NCBI RefSeq assembly: GCF_007991275.1 | Contig: NZ_BJYA01000012.1 | Location: forward strand, 1 to 64,000 | Direction of reading: 5' to 3' | Length of the DNA: 64,000 nt | Source: Alkalibacillus haloalkaliphilus | Lineage (GTDB): Bacteria; Bacillota; Bacilli; Bacillales; Alkalibacillaceae | In this document: positions 15,096-23,848 of the stretch, piece by piece | Numbering within the stretch: the stretch's first letter is position 1 | Layout of the letters: every line of letters starts with the position of its first letter | Position numbers and translations under genes: made by a program | The notes under the pieces: generated by a model | The model's database searches: none | Told to the model about the DNA's origin: nothing | Seen by the model: only the letters and a program-made list of their open reading frames with translations

Positions 15096-15866
15096 TTGAA
15101 AGTTACGCTAGGGCAATTCTTACCTGAGTTAGGTGATAAAGGAAAGAACGCTCATGAAATGGTCGATATCATGAAGCAAGCAAGTAATGATCATGCTGAC
15201 ATTGTACTATTCCCTGAATTAGCTTTAACTGGATACTTCATACAAGATGTTAAGCATGAAATGGCTGAATCGATTGAGGGGCCACATATGACTTATCTAA
15301 TGGATAAGTGTCGAGAATTGAAAGTTAATGCGGTAATTCCGTGGGCAGAACTTGGCGAGGAGGGACACGTTTATAATTCTGCAAGCCTAATTTCAAGTGA
15401 AGGTAATTTGTTAGGAATTTACCGGAAAGTCCATTTATATGGTACAGAAAAAGAGGTCTTTACTGCAGGTGAGCAGTTTAAAGTGTTTGATACACCACTT
15501 GGTAAAATTGGATTAATGATTTGTTTTGACTTAGATTTTCCTGAGTCAGCTCGTTCTTTAAAGTTGAAGGGTGCAGATATCATTTTAACGCCAACAAATA
15601 ACATGGAACCTTACCAATATTACCAAAGGACTTATTTAAGGGCTAGGTCAATGGAAAATGAGTTGCCAATCGCTTTATGTAATAGAATTGGTCTTGAACG
15701 TCATACTAAGTTTTTTGGTGAGAGCGCTTGTTATGACAATAAGGGTCAAACTATAACAGAGTTAAAAAATGAACCAAATGTTGAAACTGCTGAGGTCGAA
15801 ATACACGATGAAAAAGATCGAAACTTGCAGTATATCACTAATAGAATGCCCAATGTTTATAACTAA
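15096..15866 (+). CDS. Carbon-nitrogen hydrolase (nitrilase superfamily amidase)
   Basis: A 256-residue protein starting at TTG with GAGAGGGG upstream. The nitrilase triad is visible: Glu41 in FPELALTGY, Lys111 in YRKVHLYG and Cys143 in MICFDLDFPES. Such enzymes cleave amides or carbamoyl groups. It is the first gene of a three-gene set with a betaine-type binding lipoprotein (25-bp gap) and a class II aldolase. That suggests a role in using an imported nitrogen compound (inference). Confidence 0.88.
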   Translation: MKVTLGQFLPELGDKGKNAHEMVDIMKQASNDHADIVLFPELALTGYFIQDVKHEMAESIEGPHMTYLMDKCRELKVNAVIPWAELGEEGHVYNSASLISSEGNLLGIYRKVHLYGTEKEVFTAGEQFKVFDTPLGKIGLMICFDLDFPESARSLKLKGADIILTPTNNMEPYQYYQRTYLRARSMENELPIALCNRIGLERHTKFFGESACYDNKGQTITELKNEPNVETAEVEIHDEKDRNLQYITNRMPNVYN

Positions 15867-15891
15867 TATATTAATATGGAGGATGTTATTT

Positions 15892-16872
15892 TTGTATAAA
15901 AATAAACTTAATTATGCGATAGCAGTGTTAATCGTAACTATGGGACTTTTGACCGCCTGTAATGGTCAGTCAAGTGAGGGTCAAGAACCTATAGTATTTG
16001 CAGATGCTGGTTGGGATAGTCTAATCTTCCACAATGAAGTAGCTAGTGTAATTTTAGAAGCCGGTTACGATTATGAAACTTCCCAAATAACAGGTTCAAG
16101 TACAGCCGTTTGGGCTGGTATATCAGATGGCGATATTGATGTACATATGGAAGTTTGGAAGGATAACTTGGAAGATATTTATTCTGAAGGAATTGAAAAT
16201 GGTGATTTTCAAAAAGTATCTTTAAACTTTGATGACAATTACCAAGGTTTTTACGTTCCCACTTATGTCATTGAAGGCGATGAGGAAAGAGGGATTGATC
16301 CGGTTGCTCCAGACTTGAAGTATGTAGAGGACCTCCCAGAATATAAAGAAGTGTTCCAAGACCCAGAGGAACATTCAAAGGGTAGAATTGTTGGAGCTAT
16401 TTCTGGTTGGACAGTTGATGAGATTTTACATGACGCATATTTACATTACGGGTTAGACGATACATTTAACTACTCTCGTCCAGGTTCTGAAATGGCAATA
16501 AATTCAGATCTAACAAATGCTTACGAAAATGGTGAACCGTGGATTGGCTATAACTATGAACCGAACTGGATTATGGGTCAGTATGATATGACACCGATCG
16601 TTGAAAAAGAGGAAGGGCCATTAGAAAGCATTGCAACACAAGATATTGAAATTGTTGTCACGAGCAGTTTACCTGATCGCGCACCAGAAGTAACAGAATT
16701 CCTAAGCAATTATCAAACAAGCAGTGATATTACAAATGAAGCTTTATCTTATATCCAAAATAATGATGCAACGCCTAGAGACGCTGCAATAAAGTTCCTA
16801 CAAGAAAATGAAGAACTTTGGACAAACTGGGTACCAGAGGATGTCGTTGAAAAAGTGCAATCAGAGTTATAA
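15892..16872 (+). CDS. Glycine betaine/choline-type ABC substrate-binding lipoprotein
   Basis: A 326-residue protein; TTG 15892 follows GGAGG and gives a lipoprotein signal with Cys23 (LLTAC). The mature part has the OpuAC/ProX fold signatures: FADAGWDSLIFHNEVASVIL, AVWAGISDGDIDVHMEVWKD and GEPWIGYNYEPNW. Trp-rich segments fit an aromatic cage for quaternary amines. No permease or ATPase gene is nearby, so it either feeds a transporter encoded elsewhere or is a stray component. Confidence 0.8.
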   Translation: MYKNKLNYAIAVLIVTMGLLTACNGQSSEGQEPIVFADAGWDSLIFHNEVASVILEAGYDYETSQITGSSTAVWAGISDGDIDVHMEVWKDNLEDIYSEGIENGDFQKVSLNFDDNYQGFYVPTYVIEGDEERGIDPVAPDLKYVEDLPEYKEVFQDPEEHSKGRIVGAISGWTVDEILHDAYLHYGLDDTFNYSRPGSEMAINSDLTNAYENGEPWIGYNYEPNWIMGQYDMTPIVEKEEGPLESIATQDIEIVVTSSLPDRAPEVTEFLSNYQTSSDITNEALSYIQNNDATPRDAAIKFLQENEELWTNWVPEDVVEKVQSEL

Positions 16873-16890
16873 AGTGTGAGGAGGCAAATT

Positions 16891-17676
16891 TTGACGAATG
16901 AAAAAGTAGTGGGAAAAGGTATAAGAGACTACATTAAACAACCAGTTTTCAACTCAGTCGCAGAAGAACGACAGCATAATAAACAAAAGCTAGCTGCTGC
17001 CTTTAGGTTGTTTGGAAAATTTGGCTTTTCAGAGGGAGTGGCAGGTCATATTACATATCGGGACCCAGAGTTAACAGACCATTTATGGGTCAATCCATAC
17101 GGTATGCATTTTAAAGATATAAAGGCTTCGGACTTAGTGTTAGTCAATAATTTAGGAGAAGTTGTTGAAGGTAAATATTCTGTCCATAAATCGGCATTTG
17201 CGATTCACTCCGCTGTACATGAGGCTCGACCTGATGTGGTTGCTTCCGCACATGCACATTCAGTCTATGGAAAGACTTGGTCTGTAAGTGGCAGGTTGTT
17301 AGATCCATTAACCCAAGATGCTTGTGCATTTTATAATGATCATTCTATTTTTGATGAATATAAGGGAGTAGCATTAGATGAAGATGAAGGTGTGCGAATA
17401 GGCAAAGCGCTGGGTCAAAATAAGGCAGTGATTTTAAGAAGTCACGGCTTATTAACAGTTGGGCAGTCGGTTGATTCTGCTGCTTTTTGGTTCATAACAA
17501 TGGAAAGGTCTTGTCAGTCCCAATTGTTAGCAGAATCGGCTGGAATCGTTAATCCAATTAAAACTCAGGATGCTGCTCACACTGCTAGTCAAGTCGGCCG
17601 AGAAATTGATGGTTGGGAAAGTTTTCAACCGTTATGGCAAAGAATAATAAAAGAAGAACCAGAATTACTGGAATAA
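16891..17676 (+). CDS. Class II aldolase/adducin family protein
   Basis: AGGAGG ends 6 bp before TTG 16891; the upstream GTG lies on the RBS itself, so it is rejected. The 261-residue protein has Zn-ligand His121 and His123 in SAHAHS and His185 in RSHGLLTVG. The family includes fuculose- and ribulose-phosphate aldolases and decarboxylase-like proteins. The third gene of the nitrilase/SBP set, its substrate is unknown. Confidence 0.85.
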   Translation: MTNEKVVGKGIRDYIKQPVFNSVAEERQHNKQKLAAAFRLFGKFGFSEGVAGHITYRDPELTDHLWVNPYGMHFKDIKASDLVLVNNLGEVVEGKYSVHKSAFAIHSAVHEARPDVVASAHAHSVYGKTWSVSGRLLDPLTQDACAFYNDHSIFDEYKGVALDEDEGVRIGKALGQNKAVILRSHGLLTVGQSVDSAAFWFITMERSCQSQLLAESAGIVNPIKTQDAAHTASQVGREIDGWESFQPLWQRIIKEEPELLE

Positions 17677-17684
17677 AGTGTAAT

Positions 17685-17718
17685 AAGGAGGTCGGAGAAT
17701 TCGATCTCCTTTTTTTTG
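17685..17718 (+). terminator. Rho-independent terminator
   Basis: AAGGAGGTCG pairs with CGATCTCCTT (wobble), then eight T, ending the three-gene set. Confidence 0.85.
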
Positions 17719-17861
17719 CGAAATTTGTATATTTCCGGGGAAATACCTAACCATTTGTAGATTAAACAAGAATTAATGTCTACCATTTCAACTTATCGAC
17801 TTTTTCGTTTATAATAATAAGGAATATTCAAATAATTAAATTATTTCAAGGGGGAATATGA

Positions 17862-19664
17862 GTGATTAAATTTCCAAAGCCAACTGTAGAACAGTTTTTT
17901 CGTTCATATGTTATATCTAACTTTACTGTAAGTCCTAATGAAGACCGTTTATTATTTAGTTCGAATATAAGTGGGACGATGAACATTTGGGCTATGAATT
18001 TACCTGATCAATACCCATACCTTTTTGCTCATCAAGATGAATCTAGTAATTTCTTAAAGTTTGATCCAGAGGGACGCTATGTTTTAGCAGGGTTTGATCG
18101 TGATGGTGATGAAAATTATCAGATCTATGCCGTCTCACCTGAAGGAGGTTTACCACAACCTTTAGTTACAGGGGAGTCTGAAGAAAAGTATTTCTACTCA
18201 CATCTATCTGAAGATGGTGAACGTCTATATTATGTGACATCTAAGGACAACCCAAGTTTCCTAAACACGCGCGTACGAAACTTAGAAACTGGTAAAGATG
18301 ATTTAGTGCATGAAGGCGAACTGGGCCCGACGCCACTTTCAGCTGTTTCAGAGGATGAGAAGTCGTTCGTTTTCTCAACAACTTTAGCGAATACATACTC
18401 AATAGCGTTCGTTAAGACAGAGGATGGTGTTTTTGACTTAACGCCAGATCGTGAGAAAGTTCACGTTAGTGGTGGCGCTACATTCGTTGCAGATAACACA
18501 ATCTATTTTGTAACTAATTATGAAAGTGAATTTAATTATTTAGCTAAGTTTGATTTAACGACTAAAACGTTTGATAAAGTATTGGAAATTGAGAACGAGA
18601 GTATTGAAGACCTTAAGTATGATAAGGAGCAAGAGCAGTTTTATTTAGTGACAGAAAAAGGCGTTACAGATTATTTGTATCGTTATGATGTTAAAAACGG
18701 AACACTGGAAAACATCGATGCACCAGTTGATGTCATTGAAAAAGTACAAGTCGCTAAATCTGGAAATGTCTATATATTAGGTCGCAGTGCCGTTATTCCA
18801 CATAATATTTTTAAGTATAATGAGTCTGGTTGGAAGCAGATTACGGCTAATCGTGTGTTAGGTGTTAGCCCTGAAGAAATGGTTGATCCAGAAGTTGTGA
18901 CATACGAGTCGTTTGATGGTATGGAAATTGAAGCTTTACTATTCCGTGCTAAGCCTGAGAATGATAATGGTCACACGGTCTTTTGGCCGCATGGTGGTCC
19001 GCAAGCAGCTGAAAGGAAATTTTATCGCGCTATGTTCCAATGTTTGCTTAACAGAGGTTACACCATTTTCTGCCCGAACTTCAGAGGAAGTACAGGTTAT
19101 GGATCATCATTTGTTAAGTTAGTGGAACAAGATTGGGGAGAAGGGCCGCGTCTTGATAATGTTTATGCTATTGAGTGGTTGTTTGAACAGGGGATTTCAA
19201 GCCCTGAACGACTATTCTTAGTTGGTGGTAGTTATGGCGGTTACATGGCGTTACTTTTACATGGTCGTCATCCTGAATATTTCAAAGCAGTTGTTGATAT
19301 TTTCGGCGTATCGAACTTATTTACGTTCGTGAACTCTGTCCCAGACCATTGGAAGCCTATTATGAAGCGTTGGTTAGGAGACCCTGAAAAAGATCGAGAG
19401 CGTTTTGAAAAGGACTCTCCTATTACGTATTTAGATGGAATGGAAAAACCGATGCTCGTTATTCAAGGGGCAAAGGATCCACGTGTTGTTAAAGAAGAAT
19501 CAGACCAAATCGTCGACAAGCTTCGAAGTGAAGGGCGAGAAGTTGAGTATTTAGTGCTTGATGATGAAGGGCATGGCTTCTCGAAAAAAGAAAACGAAAT
19601 TAACGTTTACCAAACAATGTTACAGTTTTTAGAGAAGCATCAAACAGTGAGTCAAAAAGTTTAA
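17862..19664 (+). CDS. S9 family prolyl oligopeptidase-like serine peptidase
   Basis: A 600-residue cytoplasmic protein with an N-terminal propeller (residues ~20-340) and a C-terminal alpha/beta hydrolase. Triad: Ser457 in GGSYGGYM, Asp539 in GAKDPRVV and His571 in EGHGF. It resembles acylaminoacyl-peptidase-type S9 enzymes that trim short peptides. GTG 17862 follows AAGGGGGAA. An out-of-frame ATG at 17858 opens a 3-codon ORF (ATGAGTGATTAA) overlapping the start. Confidence 0.88.
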   Translation: MIKFPKPTVEQFFRSYVISNFTVSPNEDRLLFSSNISGTMNIWAMNLPDQYPYLFAHQDESSNFLKFDPEGRYVLAGFDRDGDENYQIYAVSPEGGLPQPLVTGESEEKYFYSHLSEDGERLYYVTSKDNPSFLNTRVRNLETGKDDLVHEGELGPTPLSAVSEDEKSFVFSTTLANTYSIAFVKTEDGVFDLTPDREKVHVSGGATFVADNTIYFVTNYESEFNYLAKFDLTTKTFDKVLEIENESIEDLKYDKEQEQFYLVTEKGVTDYLYRYDVKNGTLENIDAPVDVIEKVQVAKSGNVYILGRSAVIPHNIFKYNESGWKQITANRVLGVSPEEMVDPEVVTYESFDGMEIEALLFRAKPENDNGHTVFWPHGGPQAAERKFYRAMFQCLLNRGYTIFCPNFRGSTGYGSSFVKLVEQDWGEGPRLDNVYAIEWLFEQGISSPERLFLVGGSYGGYMALLLHGRHPEYFKAVVDIFGVSNLFTFVNSVPDHWKPIMKRWLGDPEKDRERFEKDSPITYLDGMEKPMLVIQGAKDPRVVKEESDQIVDKLRSEGREVEYLVLDDEGHGFSKKENEINVYQTMLQFLEKHQTVSQKV

Positions 19665-19690
19665 CGTCATTTTAAAAGGAGTGGATCGTC

Positions 19691-20404
19691 ATGTGGGGTT
19701 TATTCAGCTTTGATCGAGCGGAGTATCCGTTTGAACTATTTGGGCTTCCCCATATTGCGATGCTCCTTTTAACTTTTATTGTCGCAATTTATTTGTTTTC
19801 CAATCGTAAGAAGATTCGTGAACAGAGTACTGTCGTTTGGACATATAGTTTAATCGGAGTTTTAATTTTAGGAGAAGTTACGTTCCATGTCTGGTATTTC
19901 GTCCATGGAGAATGGGACATAACGGTTAATCTACCATTACAACTTAGCTCGATTTCGATGTATTTGTGTGCGGCTATGTTACTCACAAAAGATTATCGAA
20001 TGTTTGAGGTTGCTTTTTTCGTCAGTATGACAGGTGCATTAATTGCGATGATTACTCCAGAATTATTTTTTGGTTACCCACATATGCGGTTCTTTCAGTT
20101 TTTTATCTCTCATATGGCAATTGTTTTGGCTTGTTTATACATGTTGTGGGTTGAACAATTCAAACCGACTTTAAGGTCAGTATGGAGAGCATTTGTAGCC
20201 CTTAATGTCATTGCTTTTGTCGTCTGGAACATTAATAATATATTAGGTTCAAACTACATGTTTCTAAATGGCAAACCTAGTAGTGCAACTTTTCTAGATT
20301 ATTTAGGTCCATATCCGTGGTATATTTTGTCGCTTGAAGTGATCGCGATAGGGTTGTTTTTAATAATTTATGGGGGTTTGTATATTGGACAGAGAATAAA
20401 GTGA
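19691..20404 (+). CDS. TIGR02206 (YwaF-like) membrane protein
   Basis: A 237-residue protein with six or seven TM segments, preceded by AAGGAGTGG. PFELFGLPHIAMLLLTFI, GEVTFHVWYFVHG, LPLQLSSISMYL and YPWYILSLEVIAI match the YwaF-like family of unknown function. It lies 26 bp after the S9 peptidase gene, probably co-transcribed, and ends in a terminator. Confidence 0.8.
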   Translation: MWGLFSFDRAEYPFELFGLPHIAMLLLTFIVAIYLFSNRKKIREQSTVVWTYSLIGVLILGEVTFHVWYFVHGEWDITVNLPLQLSSISMYLCAAMLLTKDYRMFEVAFFVSMTGALIAMITPELFFGYPHMRFFQFFISHMAIVLACLYMLWVEQFKPTLRSVWRAFVALNVIAFVVWNINNILGSNYMFLNGKPSSATFLDYLGPYPWYILSLEVIAIGLFLIIYGGLYIGQRIK

Positions 20405-20405
20405 G

Positions 20406-20437
20406 AAAGCAGAGTTAAGGAGCTCTGCTTTTTTTAT
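20406..20437 (+). terminator. Rho-independent terminator
   Basis: AAAGCAGAG and CTCTGCTTT arms, then seven T. Confidence 0.85.
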
Positions 20438-20474
20438 TTATGCATGATTTAAAGGGGGGCACCCTTGCTGAATT

Positions 20475-20612
20475 GGGCGAACGCTTAATTAATTGAGCGT
20501 TCGCCTAATTAATAAGGATTTCGCTTAATTATCATGATTTTCGCTTAATTATAGAATAGTTCGCTTAATTATTAAGAATTTCGCTTAATTCCAAAATAAT
20601 TAGGCGAACTCA
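20475..20612. repeat. Tandem degenerate array, 20-bp period
   Basis: The 10-mer YCGCYTAATT starts at 20481 (as ACGCTTAATT), 20501, 20521, 20541, 20561 and 20581, exactly 20 bp apart, with unrelated 10-mers between. The first two copies form a hairpin (GGCGAACGC with GCGTTCGCC). A reverse-oriented unit (TTAGGCGAAC) closes the array at 20600. It lies in the gap between the YwaF-like gene and the glucuronide promoter. Function unknown. Confidence 0.85.
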
Positions 20613-20730
20613 CAATAGAAAGTGGATGCACCATCTGGAATAAATTGAAAAACTCAAACGCTCGACGCCCCTTGTATAATACATAGTAACAATAAAAAGT
20701 AAAAATTCTAACTTTTCATAAAAAAGCTTA

Positions 20731-20759
20731 TTGACATATAAAGCGCTTACATTTACTAT
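20731..20759 (+). promoter_or_regulatory. Sigma-A promoter with cre-like site in the spacer
   Basis: TTGACA, 17-bp spacer, TACTAT. The spacer holds AAAGCGCTTACA, a catabolite-response-element-like site for CcpA. Further cre-like sites follow at 20807-20819 (TGTAAACGCTTCA) and 20829-20843 (TTGTAAACGGTTTCT; matches the consensus WTGNAANCGNWNNCW). It drives the glucuronide importer. Confidence 0.8.
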
Positions 20760-20769
20760 ACATTTATAA

Positions 20770-20788
20770 GTTTGTTTACCAAACAAAC
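20770..20788 (+). promoter_or_regulatory. Operator palindrome for ROK/XylR-type repressor
   Basis: GTTTGTTT-ACC-AAACAAAC is a perfect inverted repeat just downstream of the -10 element. It resembles the Bacillus XylR operator half-sites (GTTTGTTT). The same arms occur before uxaC, and the ROK repressor gene lies between the two operators. Confidence 0.75.
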
Positions 20789-20888
20789 AAAAACATCGAT
20801 TGAAAATGTAAACGCTTCAATAAAAGAATTGTAAACGGTTTCTTCGGGGCGTTTTAGGACAAGGTTCACATTTAAGAGGGGGATAAAA

Positions 20889-22418
20889 ATGGGAGCATCT
20901 ATTACAGGCAATGAACAGAACTACCACCAGGCTAAATTGTGGCAGATTGCTTTTTTCGCATTAAACAATACTGCTACAAACATTTATTTATTTGCATTAG
21001 GTTTCGTCACTTATTATGCAACAGGGGTTGCAGGTTTAGCTGTTGTCGTTGTTAGTACAATACTAGCAGCAATGCGTGCGTTTGATGCCATTACCGACCC
21101 GTTGATTGGGTTTATCATTGATAAAACTGAAACCAAGTTTGGTAAGTTTATGCCAATCATGATAATCGGTAACATAGTGTTGGCATCATCTTTTTTCCTG
21201 ATGTACAACATTCACGGATTACCTGAGAACCTACAGTTGTTTGCGTTTATATTCATTCATGCTATTTATATTATTGGTTACACGATGCAAACGAACGTAA
21301 CTAGAGCAGCGCAAACGGTGTTAACGAATCACCCGAAGCAAAGACCGTTATTCTCGATCTTTGATTCAGTTTATAACATTTTACTGTTTTCGTTAGGACA
21401 AGTTTATGTATCCAGTTATTTAGTAGGTAAACACGGAGAGGACTTTCCATTATCATTATTCGTTGAATTAAATACGTTTGTAATTTTATTATCAGCATTA
21501 TTTACTATTCTTGCTGTAATTGGTATTAAAGCTAAAGATCGCAAAGAATTCTATGGTTTAGCCGACTTATCAATGAAGGTTAGATTTAGAGACTTTTGGC
21601 CGATTATAAAAGGTAATAGACCACTACAAATGCTAGTGTTGTCTGCCTCAACGGACAAATTAGCAGCAACAATGATGCAACAACAAGTTGTGATGGTTAT
21701 GTTGTTTGGTATATTGCTAGGTAATTTTGCATTAAGTGGAACTTATGCATTACTCACCATTGCTCCTAGTTTATTAATCACTTATATTGGTGTTGTTTAT
21801 GCTAGAAAAGTTGGTCTAAAGAAGACATTAGTGCGTGCATCTTGGTTAGGTGTAATCGCGCTTACAGTATTATCAGTTATCTTAGTTGTAGCAGATAATC
21901 CATCAAGTGCTAATTTTGAAGCGATTGGATTCTTAACAATTGCGTTTGTTGTTCTATATAGTATTGGTCGCGGTGTTTCAACTTTAACACCATCAATTGT
22001 AATTCCAATGATTGCTGATACGTCAGACTATGAAACTTACAAAACTGGTCGATATGTGCCAGGGATGATCTCGTCACTATTCTCATTCGTGGATAAATTA
22101 GTTTCGTCATTGGCGCCAGCGTTGGCAGGTTTCATTGTAGCCCTTATTGGTTACCAAAATGAATTTCCGCAAATTGGAGAACCACTGACTGAGCCACTAC
22201 TTTATGCGACAATTTTTGCAGCGTTTGGTGTACCAATCCTTGGTTGGTTAATATCAATTATCGCAATGAAGTTCTACAAGCTAGATGGTGAAACAATGAA
22301 AGAAATTCAGGCTAAAATTGCTGAGGTTAAAGAAGAAAAGTCTGAGGTTGCCTCAAGTTCAAATGATGGAGGCTCAGAAGATAAAACATTAGTTGCTTCA
22401 AATGAAGAAAAGAAATAA
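20889..22418 (+). CDS. GPH-family glucuronide/hexuronide:cation symporter
   Basis: A 509-residue protein with about 12 TM segments, AGAGGGGG before ATG. The block RAFDAITDPLIGFIIDKTET (residues ~58-77) is the GPH (UidB/MelB/XynB) signature DxxxDPxxG, with an acidic charged loop at the cytoplasmic end. Given the uidA operon downstream, the substrate is probably a glucuronide or aldobiuronic acid. The C-terminal tail is long and charged. It has its own promoter and terminator. Confidence 0.85.
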   Translation: MGASITGNEQNYHQAKLWQIAFFALNNTATNIYLFALGFVTYYATGVAGLAVVVVSTILAAMRAFDAITDPLIGFIIDKTETKFGKFMPIMIIGNIVLASSFFLMYNIHGLPENLQLFAFIFIHAIYIIGYTMQTNVTRAAQTVLTNHPKQRPLFSIFDSVYNILLFSLGQVYVSSYLVGKHGEDFPLSLFVELNTFVILLSALFTILAVIGIKAKDRKEFYGLADLSMKVRFRDFWPIIKGNRPLQMLVLSASTDKLAATMMQQQVVMVMLFGILLGNFALSGTYALLTIAPSLLITYIGVVYARKVGLKKTLVRASWLGVIALTVLSVILVVADNPSSANFEAIGFLTIAFVVLYSIGRGVSTLTPSIVIPMIADTSDYETYKTGRYVPGMISSLFSFVDKLVSSLAPALAGFIVALIGYQNEFPQIGEPLTEPLLYATIFAAFGVPILGWLISIIAMKFYKLDGETMKEIQAKIAEVKEEKSEVASSSNDGGSEDKTLVASNEEKK

Positions 22419-22427
22419 CAATGTTAA

Positions 22428-22459
22428 AAGTGCCCTAGTCGATATGGATTAGGGCACTT
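22428..22459 (+). terminator. Rho-independent-type hairpin
   Basis: AAGTGCCCTA pairs with TTAGGGCACTT. It lies after the importer and has a weak T-tract. Confidence 0.6.
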
Positions 22460-22468
22460 CCTGTGTGA

Positions 22469-22502
22469 AAAAGGTGAGAGGTATAGCGCCTCTCACCTTT
22501 TA
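22469..22502. terminator. Bidirectional terminator
   Basis: AAAAGGTGAGAGG and CCTCTCACCTTTT arms with a 7-nt loop, with A and T tracts on both sides. It separates the convergent importer and ROK repressor genes. Confidence 0.8.
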
Positions 22503-23681
22503 TTCTTGATCAAAATATTCATAAGCCATGTAATCCAGTGTGTTAACATTCAGGTAATTTTTCAGTACATATGCAGCTCCACCTAACGCACATGCAAACT
22601 CTCCAAGTCTTGAAATGTGGATGGTTTCATAACTATTAATCTTGGACTTTAGTAAACCTTCCATTTCTTCAATAACTTGTGGATTCTCGTTAATTAATGC
22701 CCCGTTCAGTACAATTCTCTGCGGATTGAAAATATTGATTATATTATTCAATCCAATTGCTAAGTATTTTGAGAACTCTTCTAAGTCTCCTTTAAAAGAG
22801 TCTTCTGTAAGTAAAGTTTGATAATTGTCTTTTGCATTTTCGAATCGATTGCTTAACTTTTGCTTTAATACTTTTTCAGAAGCGTACTGCTCCCAACAAC
22901 CTAAGTTCCCACATGTACACAGTTGGCCTTCGGGTTGGACAATCATATGCCCAACTTCACCAGCAAACCCTTCATAACCACGGTAAATTGTATAATTATT
23001 AATGATACCTAAACCAATACCAGAATAAAGCGTAATACAGAAAAGATCAGAGATGTTCTCGAAATAGACTTGTTCGCCAAAAGCGCTCAAATTAGCATTG
23101 TTATCGATATAGACTGGTACATCAATTTCGCTTTCTAATTTTTCCTTTAAGTCTGTGTTTGTCCATTGTTGTTTCGGTGTAAAAACAATCTCGTTATCAT
23201 TATTAATAATACCGTGTATACCGACGCAAATGCCTGTTAAGCCAATAGGGTCATAGTCCGTGTTGAATTGGTCCATTAACGGCTTTAAGCGTTCTCTAAC
23301 AATCGATATAAGTTGATCTAGGTCACCTTCGTTAGTCTCTATTACTTCTTTGTGGAATGGAAATCCTTTAAGATCAATAAAAACGGCACGGACCTCTGTC
23401 GTGTCTACATCAATCCCAATACTATATCCGGCATCACCGTTTATTTCTATTAAGATGGGCTTTCTACCTGGTGAATCAATCGAGCCAATTTTAGTTTCAC
23501 GAACGATTCCTTCATCAATTAAAGCAGAAATTTGGGCAGATACAGTAGCTTTATTTAACCCTGTATCTCTAGCTAAGTCACTTCTTGATAATGTTTTTTC
23601 TTTAATAATTTGTTCGATTAAAATACGTCTATTTAAATTTTTGATGTAATGTGCGTCTCCGGTACTCAATAATCTCACCAA
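22500..23681 (-). CDS. ROK family transcriptional repressor of the glucuronide regulon
   Basis: A 393-residue protein. An N-terminal winged HTH (residues ~15-75; LSRSDLARDTGLNKATVSAQI) precedes a ROK sugar-kinase-like domain with the zinc site CTCGNLGCWEQ and the GEVGHM block. XylR/NagC-type ROK repressors bind palindromes and release DNA on binding a sugar effector. The two XylR-like operators flank this gene at 20770 and 23799. The start is a TTG at 23681, and GTG at 23678 is possible. Effector probably a hexuronate (inference). Confidence 0.85.
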   Translation of the reverse strand: MVRLLSTGDAHYIKNLNRRILIEQIIKEKTLSRSDLARDTGLNKATVSAQISALIDEGIVRETKIGSIDSPGRKPILIEINGDAGYSIGIDVDTTEVRAVFIDLKGFPFHKEVIETNEGDLDQLISIVRERLKPLMDQFNTDYDPIGLTGICVGIHGIINNDNEIVFTPKQQWTNTDLKEKLESEIDVPVYIDNNANLSAFGEQVYFENISDLFCITLYSGIGLGIINNYTIYRGYEGFAGEVGHMIVQPEGQLCTCGNLGCWEQYASEKVLKQKLSNRFENAKDNYQTLLTEDSFKGDLEEFSKYLAIGLNNIINIFNPQRIVLNGALINENPQVIEEMEGLLKSKINSYETIHISRLGEFACALGGAAYVLKNYLNVNTLDYMAYEYFDQE

Positions 23682-23758
23682 CTTTGTGTAATCTGTTTAC
23701 ATCTTATCAGACGGAACCTTAAAATTCTATAATAACAGAATTTTCACAGAAAAAGGGG

Positions 23759-23787
23759 TTGAATTTAAAAGCGCTTACATTTATCAT
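23759..23787 (+). promoter_or_regulatory. Sigma-A promoter with cre-like spacer, glucuronate operon
   Basis: TTGAAT, 17-bp spacer with AAAAGCGCTTACA, TATCAT. The layout and the sequence of the spacer repeat those of the importer promoter at 20731. Confidence 0.78.
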
Positions 23788-23798
23788 AGAATTAATAA

Positions 23799-23815
23799 TT
23801 TGTTTAGTAAACAAA
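23799..23815 (+). promoter_or_regulatory. Second operator palindrome for the ROK repressor
   Basis: TTTGTTTA-G-TAAACAAA is a perfect inverted repeat 12 bp after the -10. It mirrors the operator at 20770 and would place both the importer and the catabolic operon under the ROK repressor. Confidence 0.75.
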
Positions 23816-23848
23816 CAAAAACAAACAACTCAAAAAGTGAGGGTCGTT

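Noticed and set aside
15769-15891. Upstream extension of the betaine-type binding protein
   Set aside because: It overlaps the nitrilase gene; the GGAGG at 15879 and the lipoprotein signal place the start at 15892.
20475-20612. CRISPR array
   Set aside because: The repeats are only ~10 bp with ~10-bp spacers, and no cas genes are present.
20770-20788. LacI-type operator
   Set aside because: The GTTTGTTT arms fit XylR/ROK operators and the adjacent regulator is a ROK protein.
23759-23848. Longer uxaC start
   Set aside because: The stretch contains the promoter and operator, and the product would not match UxaC.
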